Shown here: positions 26,937 to 41,844 of the stretch, piece after piece | How positions within the stretch are numbered: position 1 is the first letter of the stretch | Layout: each line of letters starts with the position of its first letter | Assembly: GCA_021613535.1 (NCBI GenBank) | Contig: CP075492.1 | Span: 8,928,001-8,992,000, forward strand | DNA length: 64,000 bases | Source: Adineta vaga | Taxonomy: Eukaryota; Rotifera | Direction: 5' to 3' | The notes under the pieces: model-generated | Databases searched by the model: none | What the model was told of the DNA's origin: nothing | What the model saw: the letters and a program-made list of their open reading frames with translations, nothing else | Translations under genes and position numbers: made by a program

Positions 26937-27532
26937 ACGGTTTATTATATAAAAAAAAACACAACAAAAACAAAGGTGTAAAGAAGAGAAAAAAGAAGAC
27001 ATTTTCGCTTGTTGATATGCTCAATGATGATGGATTACACTGCGGTGTCCCCAATTAAAAGTAGGGCGGCGAGACACATTGAGAGTAGATGATATCATTA
27101 TTTTCGAATTTACAATCACTCATTGGATAGAGACAATTATAGAGGAACGATATTGAAACCGGGATTGTGCTTGCATCATTTTCATTGACTATCTGTTGAT
27201 CAAAATTCAATGTGAACGATGCATCATCATATTGATGATGGACTCGTTTGTTATACAACGTTTTTTTTTATTCGACTGGACGATGATGTTGATGATAAAT
27301 GTGATCATGAGAGTATAGACGAACGAACACTATCTACGCACATTTATCTTTCGTGAGCATCTGTTGCAATGAAAAAAAAAGAAGAAGTAGAAGATATCTT
27401 ACACAACTCGTCATTTTGAACGTAACTTTTTTCTTTTCTTTCTTTTCTTTTCTCTCTCACTTTTGCATCATATGTATAACGAAAAGAACAATCAACCATG
27501 AACTTCATTTCCTTCCTGTTCATTTTAGTTTA
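26937..27532. other. gap upstream of STRA6-like gene
   Basis: Mostly 5' flank of the STRA6-like gene. The frame opened upstream at 27353 ends in CATTTTAG just before the chosen ATG, so it is probably a 5' UTR intron. No separate gene supported. Confidence 0.45.
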
Positions 27533-30103
27533 ATGTCGACTATCAATACTCATCGATTGTCTCGAGACAAGTTTTACTCTATTCCTAATATTTCATCGGA
27601 TCAATTAATTGCCGATGATGGCTTGAAAAATCCAGCTTTTGCCAATGATAATGAATCATCCAATAATGGAATTCATGTACCACATACAATTGTTCATCTT
27701 CGTCGTTGTTCATTAGTTTCATCGTCAATATCTTCGACTTCATCATCATCATCATCATCATCAACTGCAATCTTTTTTCGTCATTCATTCTTCTACTATT
27801 TTTGGCGTTTATTTATTTGTTTTTTAACGATTCTTTTTGCAACAATTTGTTGTTATACAGTATATGAACTTAAAATAACAAATCTACATGCTTATCAAAA
27901 ACTTCACAATACTACCGATAAAAAACCACCTAATATATGTAAATTATTTCAATCAAATCTGAGCGCATATTATAAAATTCCGGCAAATTATGTTTCAATT
28001 GGATTATTAATTCTATTAATTCTCACGCAAATTTTCTTTGAAAACTTCTCATCGGGTAAAAAATCAACAGCGAAGACATTTTGGCAACATTTATCAATAC
28101 CAATGGTATTTAATTCTCATTCTCATATATATCGTTTTCAATCAGCTGCTGTGTTTGGTATCATTGCATTGGATATTCTTCATATATTCGATGAGTATAT
28201 CATTAATGGTGCAAAACATTTTCGGAATGGTCCATTAGTTGATTTAATTATTCAATTCGGTATTGGTTTAATGTTAGGTATACGGTATTTTCCAATCATC
28301 TATATTTGAGAAAGAAAATAATTATGAAAATCGATTAGAAAATATCATATCTTATGGTTTATCGACAGTATATTTATGTTGTGAAATCGTTTTTAAAATT
28401 CAAGCCGATGCGAATTGTGCTATTGATAAAACTAAAGCTTCATTAATTGCATCTACAACGGAAAAATTAAATCAAATGGGTATTAATGTTAAACAATACA
28501 TGATTGAACGTTTAGGTACTAATCGTACTAATGTATTAAATGAAACATATGAAAATACACGTTTATGGTATAACAATAGAATTGAAACTTATACAACAAA
28601 TCTTACTTATGATGATACTTATGAAATTGAAAATGAATTAACACGTTTAAATTTCTCATTAGAATTAAACAAACAAAGTATTCTATATAATATATTACGA
28701 AATGCACCATACTATTATTTTATTAGTTATTTGACGGTTTGTTTAATCATCTTATTTCTCAAAGCATGTCGAAATCAATATGAAAAATCGCCTTCCTATC
28801 AATCTCTTCCACGTTGGAAATATATCAAATATAATCTTCTAAAAACATCGAAATATATTCATACCAATAATCAACATGAATATTCACGATTATTTCGTTG
28901 TTTAAATTCTTTAATCTTCTTTATCAAACAACATATTTATACTATACGTCCATATTTTCGTTATTCAAAATTAATTGTTTGTATCTATATTAGTGCATTT
29001 ACACTTGTCTATTACTTTACATTCTGGATTCAAGATCATACATATATTTTAACAAAAAAATTATTATTATTTTTGAATCTAATCCTTTGTGGTCTTGCAG
29101 ATTTATCCAAAGATTTGTGTTATAATCTAAATTTAGATCGTATCAATCAAGATATTCAATATATTTGTTTCTTAACAGCTTTAATTACATTTATACAATT
29201 ATTCTCAGGTTTAAAACATTATCAAACACAAATGTGTAATGCTTATCGAGGAATATATGAAGATATTCCTCAACCAAAACATATTTCATCTGTTACAATT
29301 ATTAGTCGTTCAGTACATTATCCAGGAAGATTTATGGGTATGTATAAGAGAGAATTTCAATCTTATCTATGTTATTTCTTGTGTTTTTAGGTTCATTAAT
29401 ATACAGTTATGGGTTTTTATTTTTATTTGTTTCGATCTTTTACATTCTTGGTCGTTATATATTCTTTTCATTAATTGTTTTGGAATTTGTTTCGAAAATA
29501 TTCTTACCAATGTTAATATTCTTTCTGTTTCAATTATTATTCGTTCGTTTGCTATGTAAATTATTGTTTGTTCAAAATCGTCATCTTCTTGCACTAAGAA
29601 ATCTTCGTTTGTATTATACATTTTCATATTTTAGTTTCTTTTTTGATTGTTTTCTTGGTTTTATTATGTGTTTATCACGAATATCGAAAGGTTTTCTTTG
29701 TACATTAGTATTCTTTGCACGTTTGGATTATTCAGCATATGGACGAGGTTTAGAAATGTATGATACATCCTATGCATCTTATGTGAGCTTCTTTCATATC
29801 GAAAGAAATCAACGACATCCTGTTTTAAATGTTTTTATTGATATTATTCGACAACGTTTAATTGATATACGAAAATTTAAATTAAGATTATCCATGGAAC
29901 CAACGAGTGAAACATATGAAAGAGAAAAATTAACACAATTAGCACGATTTCGTTGGGCATTAGCTTATACATTAATTCACAATGAACAATTGAAACGCTA
30001 TCGAAAACATCGATTATGTACAACAAAAACCGTACAATCAAAAACATTAGAACGTTTATTTGATAAGATTGGATTATCTCAAACATTACCACGAAAATAT
30101 TAG
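27533..30103 (+). CDS. STRA6-like retinol/retinoid uptake receptor, one frame break
   Basis: Large multi-pass membrane protein of about 830 residues. STRA6 takes retinol from a plasma carrier and moves it across the membrane. The C-terminal part is diagnostic: ARFRWALAYTLIHN followed by QLKRYRKH matches the conserved RxRWGLAYTLLHN segment of STRA6, and SYASYVSFFHIERNQRHPVL matches the block before it. The N-terminus has a Ser-rich cytosolic tail, then repeated hydrophobic helices. There is one intron, 29340-29390, phase 1. The frame from the start ends at 28309, while the continuing frame is open from about 28302 (IFEKENNYENRLENIISYG). One extra base at 28301, or an equivalent indel, explains the break; no GT-AG intron repairs it. 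Start MSTINTH was chosen because the upstream extension looks intronic. Confidence 0.82.
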
Positions 30104-30692
30104 AGGAAATCAAGTCCATCCGGTGACATTCTTCTTCTTCTTCTTTTTTTGCTCTTCTCTATGTGTGTAATTAGGATTGTATGATATGAATAATAAACAA
30201 GAGAACAACTAGATGATCGACTCAATTAGTTATCAATGAAGTAGTTAGATCAGATTTCAAAATGTCCGACAGATACTTTTGTAATAGATATGAATCATAT
30301 TCAAATAATATATCAAACAAAAAACGATCGAGTTACATCAGATGAACATGTAATTGTCCATCATCATCATCATTTGTTCAATCCTTGATGAATTGTTCAG
30401 TTGTCCTCGTTTTCTAACCTTGATCATTTTTTTTAAGAAGATACCCTTTGGTCATCTGCAAATGACCTTTTAACAGAAAACATCAAATAATGTATCATTC
30501 AATAAACACATCTGTATGATCATTTGTCTTCTTTCTTTTTGTAGTTCAAATATATTCAGGTCATGGTTGATTGCTTCTTTTTCTTTCTTTCTTTCTTTCT
30601 TTCTTCTTTTCGTTTTTCTTTATGTCTGAGTTCATTCGATCACAAGTAATCAAACGACGAACTCATTTTTCACCATACTTGTGTAATCAAAA
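30104..30692. other. gap between STRA6-like gene and lectin receptor 2
   Basis: Contains AATAAA near 30190, a run of ATC/CAT near 30359-30374 and a (TTTC)n microsatellite at 30577-30604. No coding sequence. Confidence 0.55.
30577..30604. repeat. (TTTC)n microsatellite
   Basis: Perfect TTTC tetranucleotide repeat of about six units with pyrimidine-rich flanks, upstream of lectin receptor 2. Confidence 0.85.
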
Positions 30693-32113
30693 ATGAGAAA
30701 TAAACTCTCACACGATATGACATCATTTTATTTATTTATTTTCATCATTATTATTCAATCTGTTTTATCTCAAAATATTGTGGATTTAATTCAAACAATA
30801 AGAAATAAAAATACAGACGAGAATCGATCAAAAGACAGTTTAGGTAGGAATTTTTTCTTCTATTTATCATCAACAGTGGGGTTTTTTAGTAAGTGAATTT
30901 CGTGATGTTATACAAACAATTCAAGATCATTTATACAATACAAGTATTCCAAGTAAAGAAATTTTAGATGAAAATTTTCGTACATCGGATTTATTTAGTT
31001 TGTCTTCCTGGCTTTCGATCATATGGTGGTTCATGTTATTTTCTTTCGCCAGTAAAATCAACATGGTTAGCTGCATCGAATATTTGTGCGATAAAACGTA
31101 ATTCATCATTAGTATCTTTTGAAACAAATGATGAATTAGAATTCGTTGTCGAGAAATTATTAAAACCATCGCGTGTCAATCAAGCTTATATTGGTTTATA
31201 TGCCAGTGATGTTGGACAATGGCGTTGGCTTGATGGACGAACATTTTGGGATTCAATATTTGGACCTTTATTTTACGTATATAGACCAGAAACATCACAT
31301 TGTGGATTGATTAATTTAGTTAATAGAAGTAAAGTTGCTATTGAAGGAAGAGATTGTTTGAATGATGAAGCACGATTCGTATGTAAATATGGTAAGAAAT
31401 AAAAGGAGAGAAATTGAGTTGCCGATTGGGTTAGATGTACGTGTTCCATCGTATTGTCTAACTGATCGAACCTGACATGTAATTTTGTTTTCTATTTGAA
31501 TATATCAAAATAATCCTTGAATAATTGTTGTACTGAATTAATTTTATGTGACATATAAACAAGGGCGAATGAATAGATATAAACATATTTACGACTCACT
31601 AACAATAATAGAATCGAAAGGATATTAGAATTGTTTCATAATTGACAATAATTTATTTCAAGATAAACAAAGTCATCGTTCTCTATTTATAATTTTAGTT
31701 CAAAATCACTGTTATGCAAAAAATGTATGTGGTCGCGGTGGTGAATGTATGAATTTCGGTTTGTCATTTCGTTGTCGATGTAACTTTTTATATCGTGGTC
31801 GAAAATGTGATAAATGTATGTGTCTACATTGATTTACCATTGACTCGTTTTGTTTTTTTACATAATAATTTCGTTTTTATTCTCTCTGTCTTTTAGTAAG
31901 TTCAAAAGCAATACAATCAATCATTGCTCTAGCTATTATTATTCTCATGTGCATAGCTGGTTGTTGTTTGAAATTGGATATTTTCTCATATTGTCCATTG
32001 AATAAAAAGTATGTTTTTGTTTTACATTACAAACAAAAATAACCATTCGATTTTCTTTTAGATCTCAAACAGATGATGAATTTGCGAATGAACATCAAAA
32101 TATTCTAGCTTAG
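30693..32113 (+). CDS. C-type-lectin/EGF/transmembrane receptor 2
   Basis: Predicted type-I receptor. Exons: 30693-30843, 30890-30952, 30999-31391, 31699-31815, 31897-32008, 32062-32113; phases close to 313 residues. A signal peptide around FYLFIFIIIIQSVLS is followed by a short helical stalk. The C-type lectin domain is in one exon (CLPGFRSYGGSCYFLSPVKS, WRWLDGRTFW, HCGLIN, CLNDEARFVC): all six Cys of the long form are present, but the EPN/QPD and WND calcium/sugar motifs are not. Next is an EGF module (CYAKNVCGRGGECMN ... GRKCDK), a helix starting LSSKAIQSIIALAIIIILM, and a short acidic tail. Exon 4 is 117 bp, exactly as in receptor 1, and the surrounding phases are identical. Ligand unknown; a role in recognition or adhesion is inferred. 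Confidence 0.88.
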
Positions 32114-34007
32114 AGAGTTTTCAGAAGTTTATAAATATATATATTTCTTTGTCAAATTTTAATAAAAAGAAAGAATTCTTCATTTTATTTCATAGTAATC
32201 AGTATGATTTCTAGGAAATCAAGTGGAGATTGTTATGTGATATTGTTCTAAATAAATAAAACAACATTAATATTGAGTTTTGAAAAAAAATATTATGAAC
32301 ACATTTGGACAATATTTATACGTGATATTTGAGTAAGCGCAATATCGAATCTTCTCTCATCTATTATTTAGTTTTGCTATAAATAGAAGTGATGAAATAT
32401 ATTATTGTTATTATTATTTTACCAGATTTATCTACAAGAACAACATGCTTGCATAAACATGTTTTCTGCTTTCACAATGCTCGTTTTTTTTTCATTAAGC
32501 TTAATGCAGATTTTTGTCATCACATACTTTCATCAAGTCAATGTCGAAGTAAATCTTTTTCGAACAAACAAACAATTCGAAAGAAAACTCAAGCTAAAAA
32601 AGTTACAATTAATAAATTAGATCTATTTTTTTCTAACACTTATCGTATAATCAATAACACATTTGATCGTTGTCTTAGTTTGTTTTCCTACTGGATAGTT
32701 TTTTTTCTCTCGCCTGGAAGTTATACAAATATTGTAATTGACTTTGAATCCAATGCTCATTATTATCTCTTCTTAGATCGACAAATGATGTCAAAATAAC
32801 AGAAGAATATTTATTTTTGTTATGGGTAATTACAAAACTCGTCCATAAGAACAAAATGCAGAGAAAAGAAATAGTTTGGTAATAAAGAAATCAGAACAAG
32901 GGAGAAAGAAAAGGAAGCATTCACCAACAATCTAATAGAAGAAGAAGAAGAAAAAAATCCATTGACTGTGTTTTTTTTCAAAGAGTGAACAGGAAGAAGA
33001 AAAAAACCGTTTTTTTCCTGTTACACTCCGATGCTGTCAACAACATAAACGTGTTCAATCTATTTGAAGTAGATGAATTTATATTCACTCCTACCTCTTT
33101 TTTCTCTCTCTCTATCTCTCTCTCGCTCTCTTTTTTTAAAACTATGTGGGTAGGAAGTCAGACATTTGTTTTTGTTAGCTTGCTAGTTTATACATAAAAG
33201 ACCAATGTTAATCCTTTCGCAGTATTATTTAGCGATGATTTCTCGTCTGAAATCGATTATTTATTCACTGTTTCTATCTTATTTATAATTTATTTTACTT
33301 GACGATTAACAGTTTTGAATAAAGAAGAAGATTTCATTTAGATTTATTAGATATTCATTCGTTCGTGTGCATGCAGTGGTAAGTCAAAAACTTTCGATGA
33401 TGACAATGTGTAATCGATCAAACGGCAGGATTGTGGAAAAGAAGCAGAAAACGAAGAAGATAGGAAGACATAGTTGACGCGAAAGAAGATTATTGCTCGA
33501 CTGGAATAATATATTAATGGGTGATGGCATCTTAAGAGAAGCATTTCGATGGATAACAACATGACAGAACAAAACAACAGAAAAAAAAACCCGAATATAG
33601 ATCAATAGACAGACGACGACGATGATGATGATGACGAAGACAGGCAACGAGACATCGCGACATTAGCAAATCTACATTGAGTATGTAGAAAAAAAATATC
33701 CGTGTATTTTTTTTCTTCGATGAATACCAGGGTACTACTATGGACAATTAGGAAACGAATGTTGGCCCTGAAAATGCATTTTTTCTTTTAGAGATGATAG
33801 ACTGTTTCCCTTTCTGTTGAAGGCTGCTTACCGAAATAATCAAATTTGAGATAGAACATAAGTGTACTATCAGTTTCTTTGCTAGGTTTTTTTTATTTTA
33901 ATCTTATTTTTGACAGAAATCTACTTGATAACACAAGGTCGTTGTGGCTTTTTTGTTTATCTTCTAGACATAATAATACATATATAGTTACAGAAAAAGA
34001 GACAACA
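32114..34007. other. intergenic, upstream of PKA
   Basis: About 1.9 kb. Holds AATAAA signals near 32160 and 32250, CT-rich low complexity near 33098-33132 and homopolymer tracts. A frame near 32459-32620 starts with a signal-like hydrophobic stretch but has no supported continuation. The PKA ATG is preceded by TTCTAG, so a 5' UTR exon probably lies here. Confidence 0.45.
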
Positions 34008-35693
<1,686 letters not shown>

Positions 35694-36652
35694 TTTTGGA
35701 ACGAGACAAAAAAAAGAAAAGAAATATCCTTTGCTAATCTGTATATCGTCCGTGTTGCTATATTGCTTCAAATTGAAAGATCAATTTGTTAAAGAGAACA
35801 GAAAAAAAAATCAGTTTTTTCTTGCTTTATGCTTTGCTCAAAAATCTTATGTGATCGAATTGGTAAACTTTTATTTCATTATATTGACAAATAATTTTAT
35901 GACCTGTAAATAGTAAAAATTAAATATTTTAACAGATTGTCAAATTCAAGAGGATGTCAAATAGAGTGGGCATAAACATGAACGTAACTGGTGAAAGATT
36001 TTCCTGACATATTGATTTTATCCTCATTATTATATGATCAACCGACCGAAAGAAACATTAGTTACCAAGCCGATCGTAAATACAATGAAACGATGCTTGT
36101 TAGATATTAACGATATGTCAATAAGAAAGAAAAATTGTACGTAGTTAGAAATCAATTGCTAATATAATGATTTTTCCATTTACTCAATTGAATTCCATAT
36201 TTTTGGTTAATAGTGCTTATTGTTGAGACAAAGAAAAACTTCAGAAATGTTTTCGTTTACAGTTCTTATCTCTTTGAAGATGTTGTTCGATATTTGTTAA
36301 AAGAAATTGTTTTTCTAATTACAAAAGCCAGACTCTTCTAATCAAGTCAGGAAATTAAACCTTATCAATTCAAACATACTTTATCAAAAGACAAAATAAT
36401 TTTAAAATAGAATACCTAATATCCAGAGAACGGACGGTATCTCTAAAAGCATTAGTAATCTGCGTTTGTAAGTGTTCGGAGCAATAATAATTTCTTCTTT
36501 AGAATGCTAGTATTCATTTTATTTGCATACGCACATATATGTTTAAAACTTTCTTAGAATACACATCTGTATCTGTGATAAAAACTCGTACTAAGTACGA
36601 TTAAACACAAAATATTTCGAAAAACAAAATCAACGATAATCTATGGTCTTAA
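35694..36652. other. convergent 3' regions of PKA and CCDC13
   Basis: Nearly 1 kb of 3' flanks. The frame at 35509-35913 plus is a shadow of the last PKA exon. No other gene seen. Confidence 0.55.
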
Positions 36653-39320
36653 TTAGTCTGTTGTTGCTGTTTGTAAAGGTTTATAATGTTGAATTCCTTG
36701 TAGAAAAATATCTTTGACTGATTGTATTGTTTCATTATATAGTTTCAAATCTTCTTCCTTAGCATCTAACATGCATTTAAGTGCATTTTTAAGTGCATCA
36801 TTTTCTTCGGTTTTCAATGACAAACGCATTTCAAGTTCTTCAACATTTTCATGATTTTCAGACTGTATCGATGTTGATTTTGGTAATGGAACTGTTCCAC
36901 GTCCTTTTACTAAAGATAGAAACTTTCGAATTCAAATTATCCTTTCAAAATGGCAAAGAAAATCTACCTGTTCGATTTTTGACATTATTCAGATCGAGTT
37001 TAACTTTTTCCATATCTTTTTCAAGACGAACATTGAGTCTACGATATTCAATTAATTTATTTTCTTGTTCAATATGTTGTGTATTAGCATTGTCAAGACG
37101 TTTTTGTAATGTTTGAATATATTCTACGAGACGATTTCGTTCAACTTCAAGAGCAGAATTGACATATTGGAGATCTTTATCTTCCTACGAAATGATTTCT
37201 ATGAGGTATTTTCATTGAACTTAGTTTTCCTTTTTATCTTACTGAAGATCGTTTGACATTTACTGCACTTGTTGGTCGACTATTCGTTGTAGTAGTAAAT
37301 CCACTTTTTTCTAAACGAATTAGTACAGGATCTGTAGAAGTCGATTGTTTAAGAGATGTTAGTTGCATAGGTGGAAGGGTGACACTTTGAAGAGGCGTAT
37401 GTCGACTGGTTATATTGACAAATGCAAGAGAATCATTGAGTTTAACTTGTGATAAACGTGGTTCAGTATTATCTCGTTCATACTAGAATTACAAATAAAA
37501 GATACATTTTTTATAGTTCATTTTGCATGATCGATGAGCAAATGATTTGAAAATATCATACTTTAATTCTATTTTCATCTAAATGCATTTCTAATTCTCG
37601 AATTTTCATTTCTTTTTGATCTAATATTAATTGTAAATGTTTAATCATATTTGCTTGTTTCATTTGATCTAATTTAGTTGTTTGTTCTGCTTCTGTACTC
37701 ATTTTTGATTTGATATCAAGATCTTTTTGTAAATGATCATGTGTTGATTTTAATTGTTGTTGTTGTTTAAGTAAAACATCAATAAGTTCATCGTCATGTT
37801 TACTTTTTTCTAATGATGCTTTCAATTGTTCACGTAATGTTTTAACTTCATTACTAAGAACTGTATTACGACTTTTATTTTGTTCATATTTATCTTTTAA
37901 TGTTTGATGTTCTGTACGTAATAGTTGAAGTTCTTGTTTTTGTTGCTCATATGAATCTTTGCGTTCACGTTCAATACGACGAATATCATCACGATGACGT
38001 TGTTGAGCACTCGATACTGTTTCATCATATTTTGATGCTAACAAACTACTTTCTAAATCATCAATTAAACCAGAACTTGTACCACTAGTTGTGCGTGCTT
38101 TTAAGTCATTTATCTAGAATAAATGAAACGATCATCTTGAAAAAGAATCGATTGTATATTGAATAATATACTTTTTCTTGTAAAGCAATAATTTGTTGTT
38201 GACGACCACGCCAATTACTTGTACCATTGAGGATATTTTGAATATTAACAGTATCACCGACTTCTTTTTCTAAAGCCTATAATTACGGTATTAGTATTTC
38301 ACAAAAAACCTTTCTAGAAAGCAATGAATCTTACTTTTTGAGTTTTCTTTAATTCTTGTTTAGTAATATCAAGTTGTGATTTAGCTTCTGTATGACGTGC
38401 TTGAAGTTCTTTGAATTTATCACGTAATTCTTTCAATTCTTTTTCTATTTTATTCTGCAATACAACATAAAATAAAAGAACATTGATATTTTTGAATTGA
38501 TAGTAACTTACGTCATCCGTTAATGTGGTAGGTTGTGGAACATCCGTATGTGCACTATTTGTCTATTGAAAGAACAGTCATTGATTTAAACGAAAGTCTA
38601 CTTTCTCTATATACATACCATAGATTCAAGTTCTTTACATTTAATTGATAATTTTTTTAGTTTTGCTCTTTCACTTTCTAATTCTGCTGATAATTCTCTA
38701 TTCTTTTTAGATAATTCAACAACTTTAGTAGCTATTGCATCACCACCCACAGTATTCGGACCTAAATAGAAGAATTTACTTCGATTAAATCAATGAATCG
38801 TAATATTCAACACTTACTTTACCTGTGAATGCTTGCCGTTCTTCTTCTTGTATACGACGTAAATAATCAATTTCATAATCTTTTTCAGCGAGAAGTTTTC
38901 GAAGGCGACCATTTTCATCACGTAATTCCTAGTAAATTAATCTTCAAAATAGCAATTACATTCATTGATTATCTCTTACTCGAAGTTGTTCACTTTGATT
39001 TTCATGTTGAACAGCAATGATAGATGCAATAACATTATTACTCTAAATACGACAATTTTTATCAAAATATTTCGAAGAAATAAATTGTCATAATACTTCT
39101 TCAATTGGAAATGGACCTGAATCAACTTCACTATTGATTGAATCAGTCGTCTAAATATTCATAATATAAAATAAATTTAAGAACATATTGTAAATCATCA
39201 ACTAACATTAGCAATCGACACTTTTTTCTTTGCAGATTTTTCTTGTAATTGGTTCATTCTTTCTCTTTGTTGACGTTGTAAAGCAGAAAACTGTTCACGA
39301 ACAGTATCTCCATTACTCAT
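36653..39320 (-). CDS. CCDC13-like coiled-coil protein (15 exons)
   Basis: Centriolar-satellite and cilium-assembly protein in vertebrates. Fifteen exons close to 673 residues (human about 715): 39207-39320, 39097-39150, 38980-39042, 38823-38928, 38619-38761, 38512-38562, 38335-38454, 38172-38276, 37562-38113, 37243-37482, 36968-37184 and 36653-36909 were placed precisely. Nearly the whole protein is heptad coiled coil. Blocks shared with CCDC13: DENGRLRKLLAEKDYEI, a FTG...GGDAIATKVVELSKKNR stretch, NWRGRQQQIIALQ, RNTVLSNEVKTL, HDDELIDVLL, and a C-terminal KEEDLKLYNETIQSVKDIFL. The start (MSNGDTVREQFSALQ) matches the family's N-terminal QF-A-Q pattern. It shares a 310 bp divergent promoter with the FUBP gene. 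Confidence 0.92.
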
Positions 39321-39630
39321 TTTATTTTTCTTACTCTATTCGAAATATATATATACGCTCTTCTACAAAAAATGATAATAATCTAATGAAATAGACAACT
39401 CCTATTGACACACACACACACACATACTTCAATGTTCTCCATTAGTTCCTCTGTTCACTATAGAAACATTCTCTCATGAATAATGCATTGTGCATATGTC
39501 TTTCGACACATCAATGCACTTCGCATAGAACACGACAAAGCTTATAGATCAATAGCTAATAAGCAATGCATAGTATATATTCGTACACACAATGAATGTT
39601 TTCTGACCTGGATTGTAACTATAGAACGAT
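39321..39630. promoter_or_regulatory. divergent promoter region, CCDC13/FUBP
   Basis: 310 bp between two head-to-head start codons, so both promoters or 5' UTRs must lie here. It contains a (CA)n repeat at about 39408-39425. No specific element recognised. Confidence 0.5.
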
Positions 39631-41844
39631 ATGTTAAATAATACAACAGCTTTTCAAGATGCTGTTGCACGTGCCAAAGAAATAGCACAAAAATTAACTG
39701 GAACAGCACCAAATTCATCATTAAAACGACCAAATAGTGAAGAAGATTCTTTTAATAAACGTCCATCGATAACTTCTCCAACACAGTCATCGGATGTTGC
39801 ATCACCAGTTCTACGTGCACAACTTATAGCACAACAGATTAATTCACAATTAGGTGTAAAATCATCTGCTGATGGAGCACCATTACCATTATCAAATCAA
39901 TTGACATTTCAAGAAGATTACAAAATTCCAGATAAATTCGTTGGTTTAATTATTGGAAAAGGTGGTGAACAGATCATTCGATTACAAGCAGAAAGTGGTT
40001 GTAAAGTTCAAATATGCCAAACACGACAAGAACCAATACCTGGTGGTCCAAATCCACCTGATCGTTTAGCAAATCTATGTGGTTCAAGAGAAGCTATTGA
40101 ACGTGCTAGACGAATTATGGATGATATCATTGCTAAAGGAAAAATGGCTGAAAGTGGATCAGTTAGTGTTAATCCATATTCTATGGGTGGAACAAATATT
40201 AAATCGATTGAAGTTATGTTACCATCTGCTAAATGTGGATTAGTTATTGGTAAAGGTGGAGAAAATATCAGACGTGTATCAGTAAATATAATCAAATGTT
40301 ATTTTTATCTTTAATAATATTGAAATTTCTTCTATTGCTTTTAGGAAGAATTTAGTATTAAAATGTTTGTTGGTCCTGAAATAACTGAAATCGATGGTAT
40401 TGAACATAAACCATTGAAAATCTCAGGAGAAGCTGACAAAGTTGAAGTAATATGATGACAAAAGAATTCGATTTTTTTTTAATAATTGTGTTTTCTATTT
40501 TCAAGCGTGCTAAACAGCATGTACTTGATTTATTAGCAAAATCTAATGGTCCTCCATTTTCAAATCGTTTTGCGACAAATTCCAATGGTTCAAATTCTTC
40601 GAATGATTATGGTTCTCGAGTAATGATTAATTCATATAAATTCTACTAAAATATAAAGAATAATTTATAGAATGGTGGTACACCAATGAGTGGTCTATGT
40701 AATGAAGCAAGTTATCATGCACCTCATGAAAAAGCAGGCATTATCATTGGCAAAGGTAGATTGAAATATGATTTTATTGAAATTTGCTTAACTATGCAAA
40801 ATAAATCTAATTAGGTGGTGAAAGTATTAAAGAGATTAATCGAAAATCAGGTGCTTTTGTTGAACTTGATAAAAATTATATTCCCGCTATTGGAAATTCT
40901 TCGGATCGAATATTTAAATTACGTGGTACACCGGAACAGATTGCTATGGCACAACAATTAATGTATGAAAAAATTAAAAATAGTCCTGGTGGTCCTGGTG
41001 ATATGTTAACACCAGTACAATTTCAACAACAATTTAATTTACCATTATTAGGATCCTCTCAAACGGATTCATGGAATGGAAATAATGATCCATATGGAAC
41101 TGATGCTAATGGATCAGCTGCCACGGATCCCTATAGTCTTTGGGCAAGTACCTATGGACAATGGGCTCAAAGTAAAATGAAAATGTGTTGTTTGAAGGCA
41201 ACGAAAATCTACATTGTACTCTTATTTCTAGTGAATCCTTATGATGCCAATACAACGGATTCAAAGTCATTATCAACCACAAATGGTTCTGAGATGCAAC
41301 AAATGGATCCAGCATGGTTAGCTTATTATCAATCAATGAGTTATTACAGTGCAATGCAGGCAGGAATGACAGGAGCAGCTACATCAAACGCACCAGCAAG
41401 TACAACAACAGCAACAGCAACAACAACGAGCACAACTGATTCAACAGCTGCAAGCAGTAATAATTCTTCTACGTTCATCTTTTGTTTTATTTTAAAAATC
41501 ATATTCTAGCAGTTAATTCTACTACTGGACAACCCGATTATAGTCAACAATGGATTGAATATTATCGATCGCTTGGACAAAACGATGTTGCTGATCAAAT
41601 CATGCAACAGATGAAAGTAATAGGATTAATTAAAACTATCAAACTATTTTGTATTGATAGATATTAGACGAGAATTTAACCTAATTCCGATTACATTTAT
41701 TTCTTTTAGTCTACTGCAACGACGGCGTCCTCAGCTAATCCCTGGGAAGCTTATGCACAATTGAATAATAGTACAAATGGTGGCGATTCGACCACAACAA
41801 ATCCTACAAATGGCAGTAGTTCATCAACTGTACCTTCTTCTTGA
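39631..41844 (+). CDS. FUBP/KHSRP-type KH-domain RNA/ssDNA-binding protein with three KH domains
   Basis: Nuclear protein binding single-stranded DNA or AU-rich RNA, controlling transcription, splicing or mRNA decay. Exons: 39631-40281, 40345-40446, 40506-40619, 40671-40755, 40815-41171, 41232-41456, 41510-41616, 41710-41844. The N-terminal helix AFQDAVARAKEIAQKL is shared with FUBPs. KH1 has VGLIIGKGGEQI, KH2 has CGLVIGKGGENI, and the last KH has AGIIIGKGGESIKEI with the RGTPEQI ending typical of FUBP KH4. KH3 of vertebrate FUBPs is not found. The C-terminus has tyrosine-rich YM-like motifs (DPAWLAYYQSMSYY, QPDYSQQWIEYYRS). Intron 41172-41231 is 60 bp, stop-free and in frame. A 3' UTR intron may start just after the stop (GAGGTAAG). 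Confidence 0.92.

Noticed and set aside
30844-30889. Alternative acceptor CAACAG at 30876 in lectin receptor 2
   Set aside because: Using it gives a stop within a few codons; the acceptor ending at 30889 keeps the frame and matches the phase of the paralogue.
32389-32799. 136-residue open frame and an overlapping frame with a signal-like start near 32459
   Set aside because: The two frames disagree, no splice joins them convincingly, and the composition is low-complexity. Kept only as a remark in the intergenic entry.
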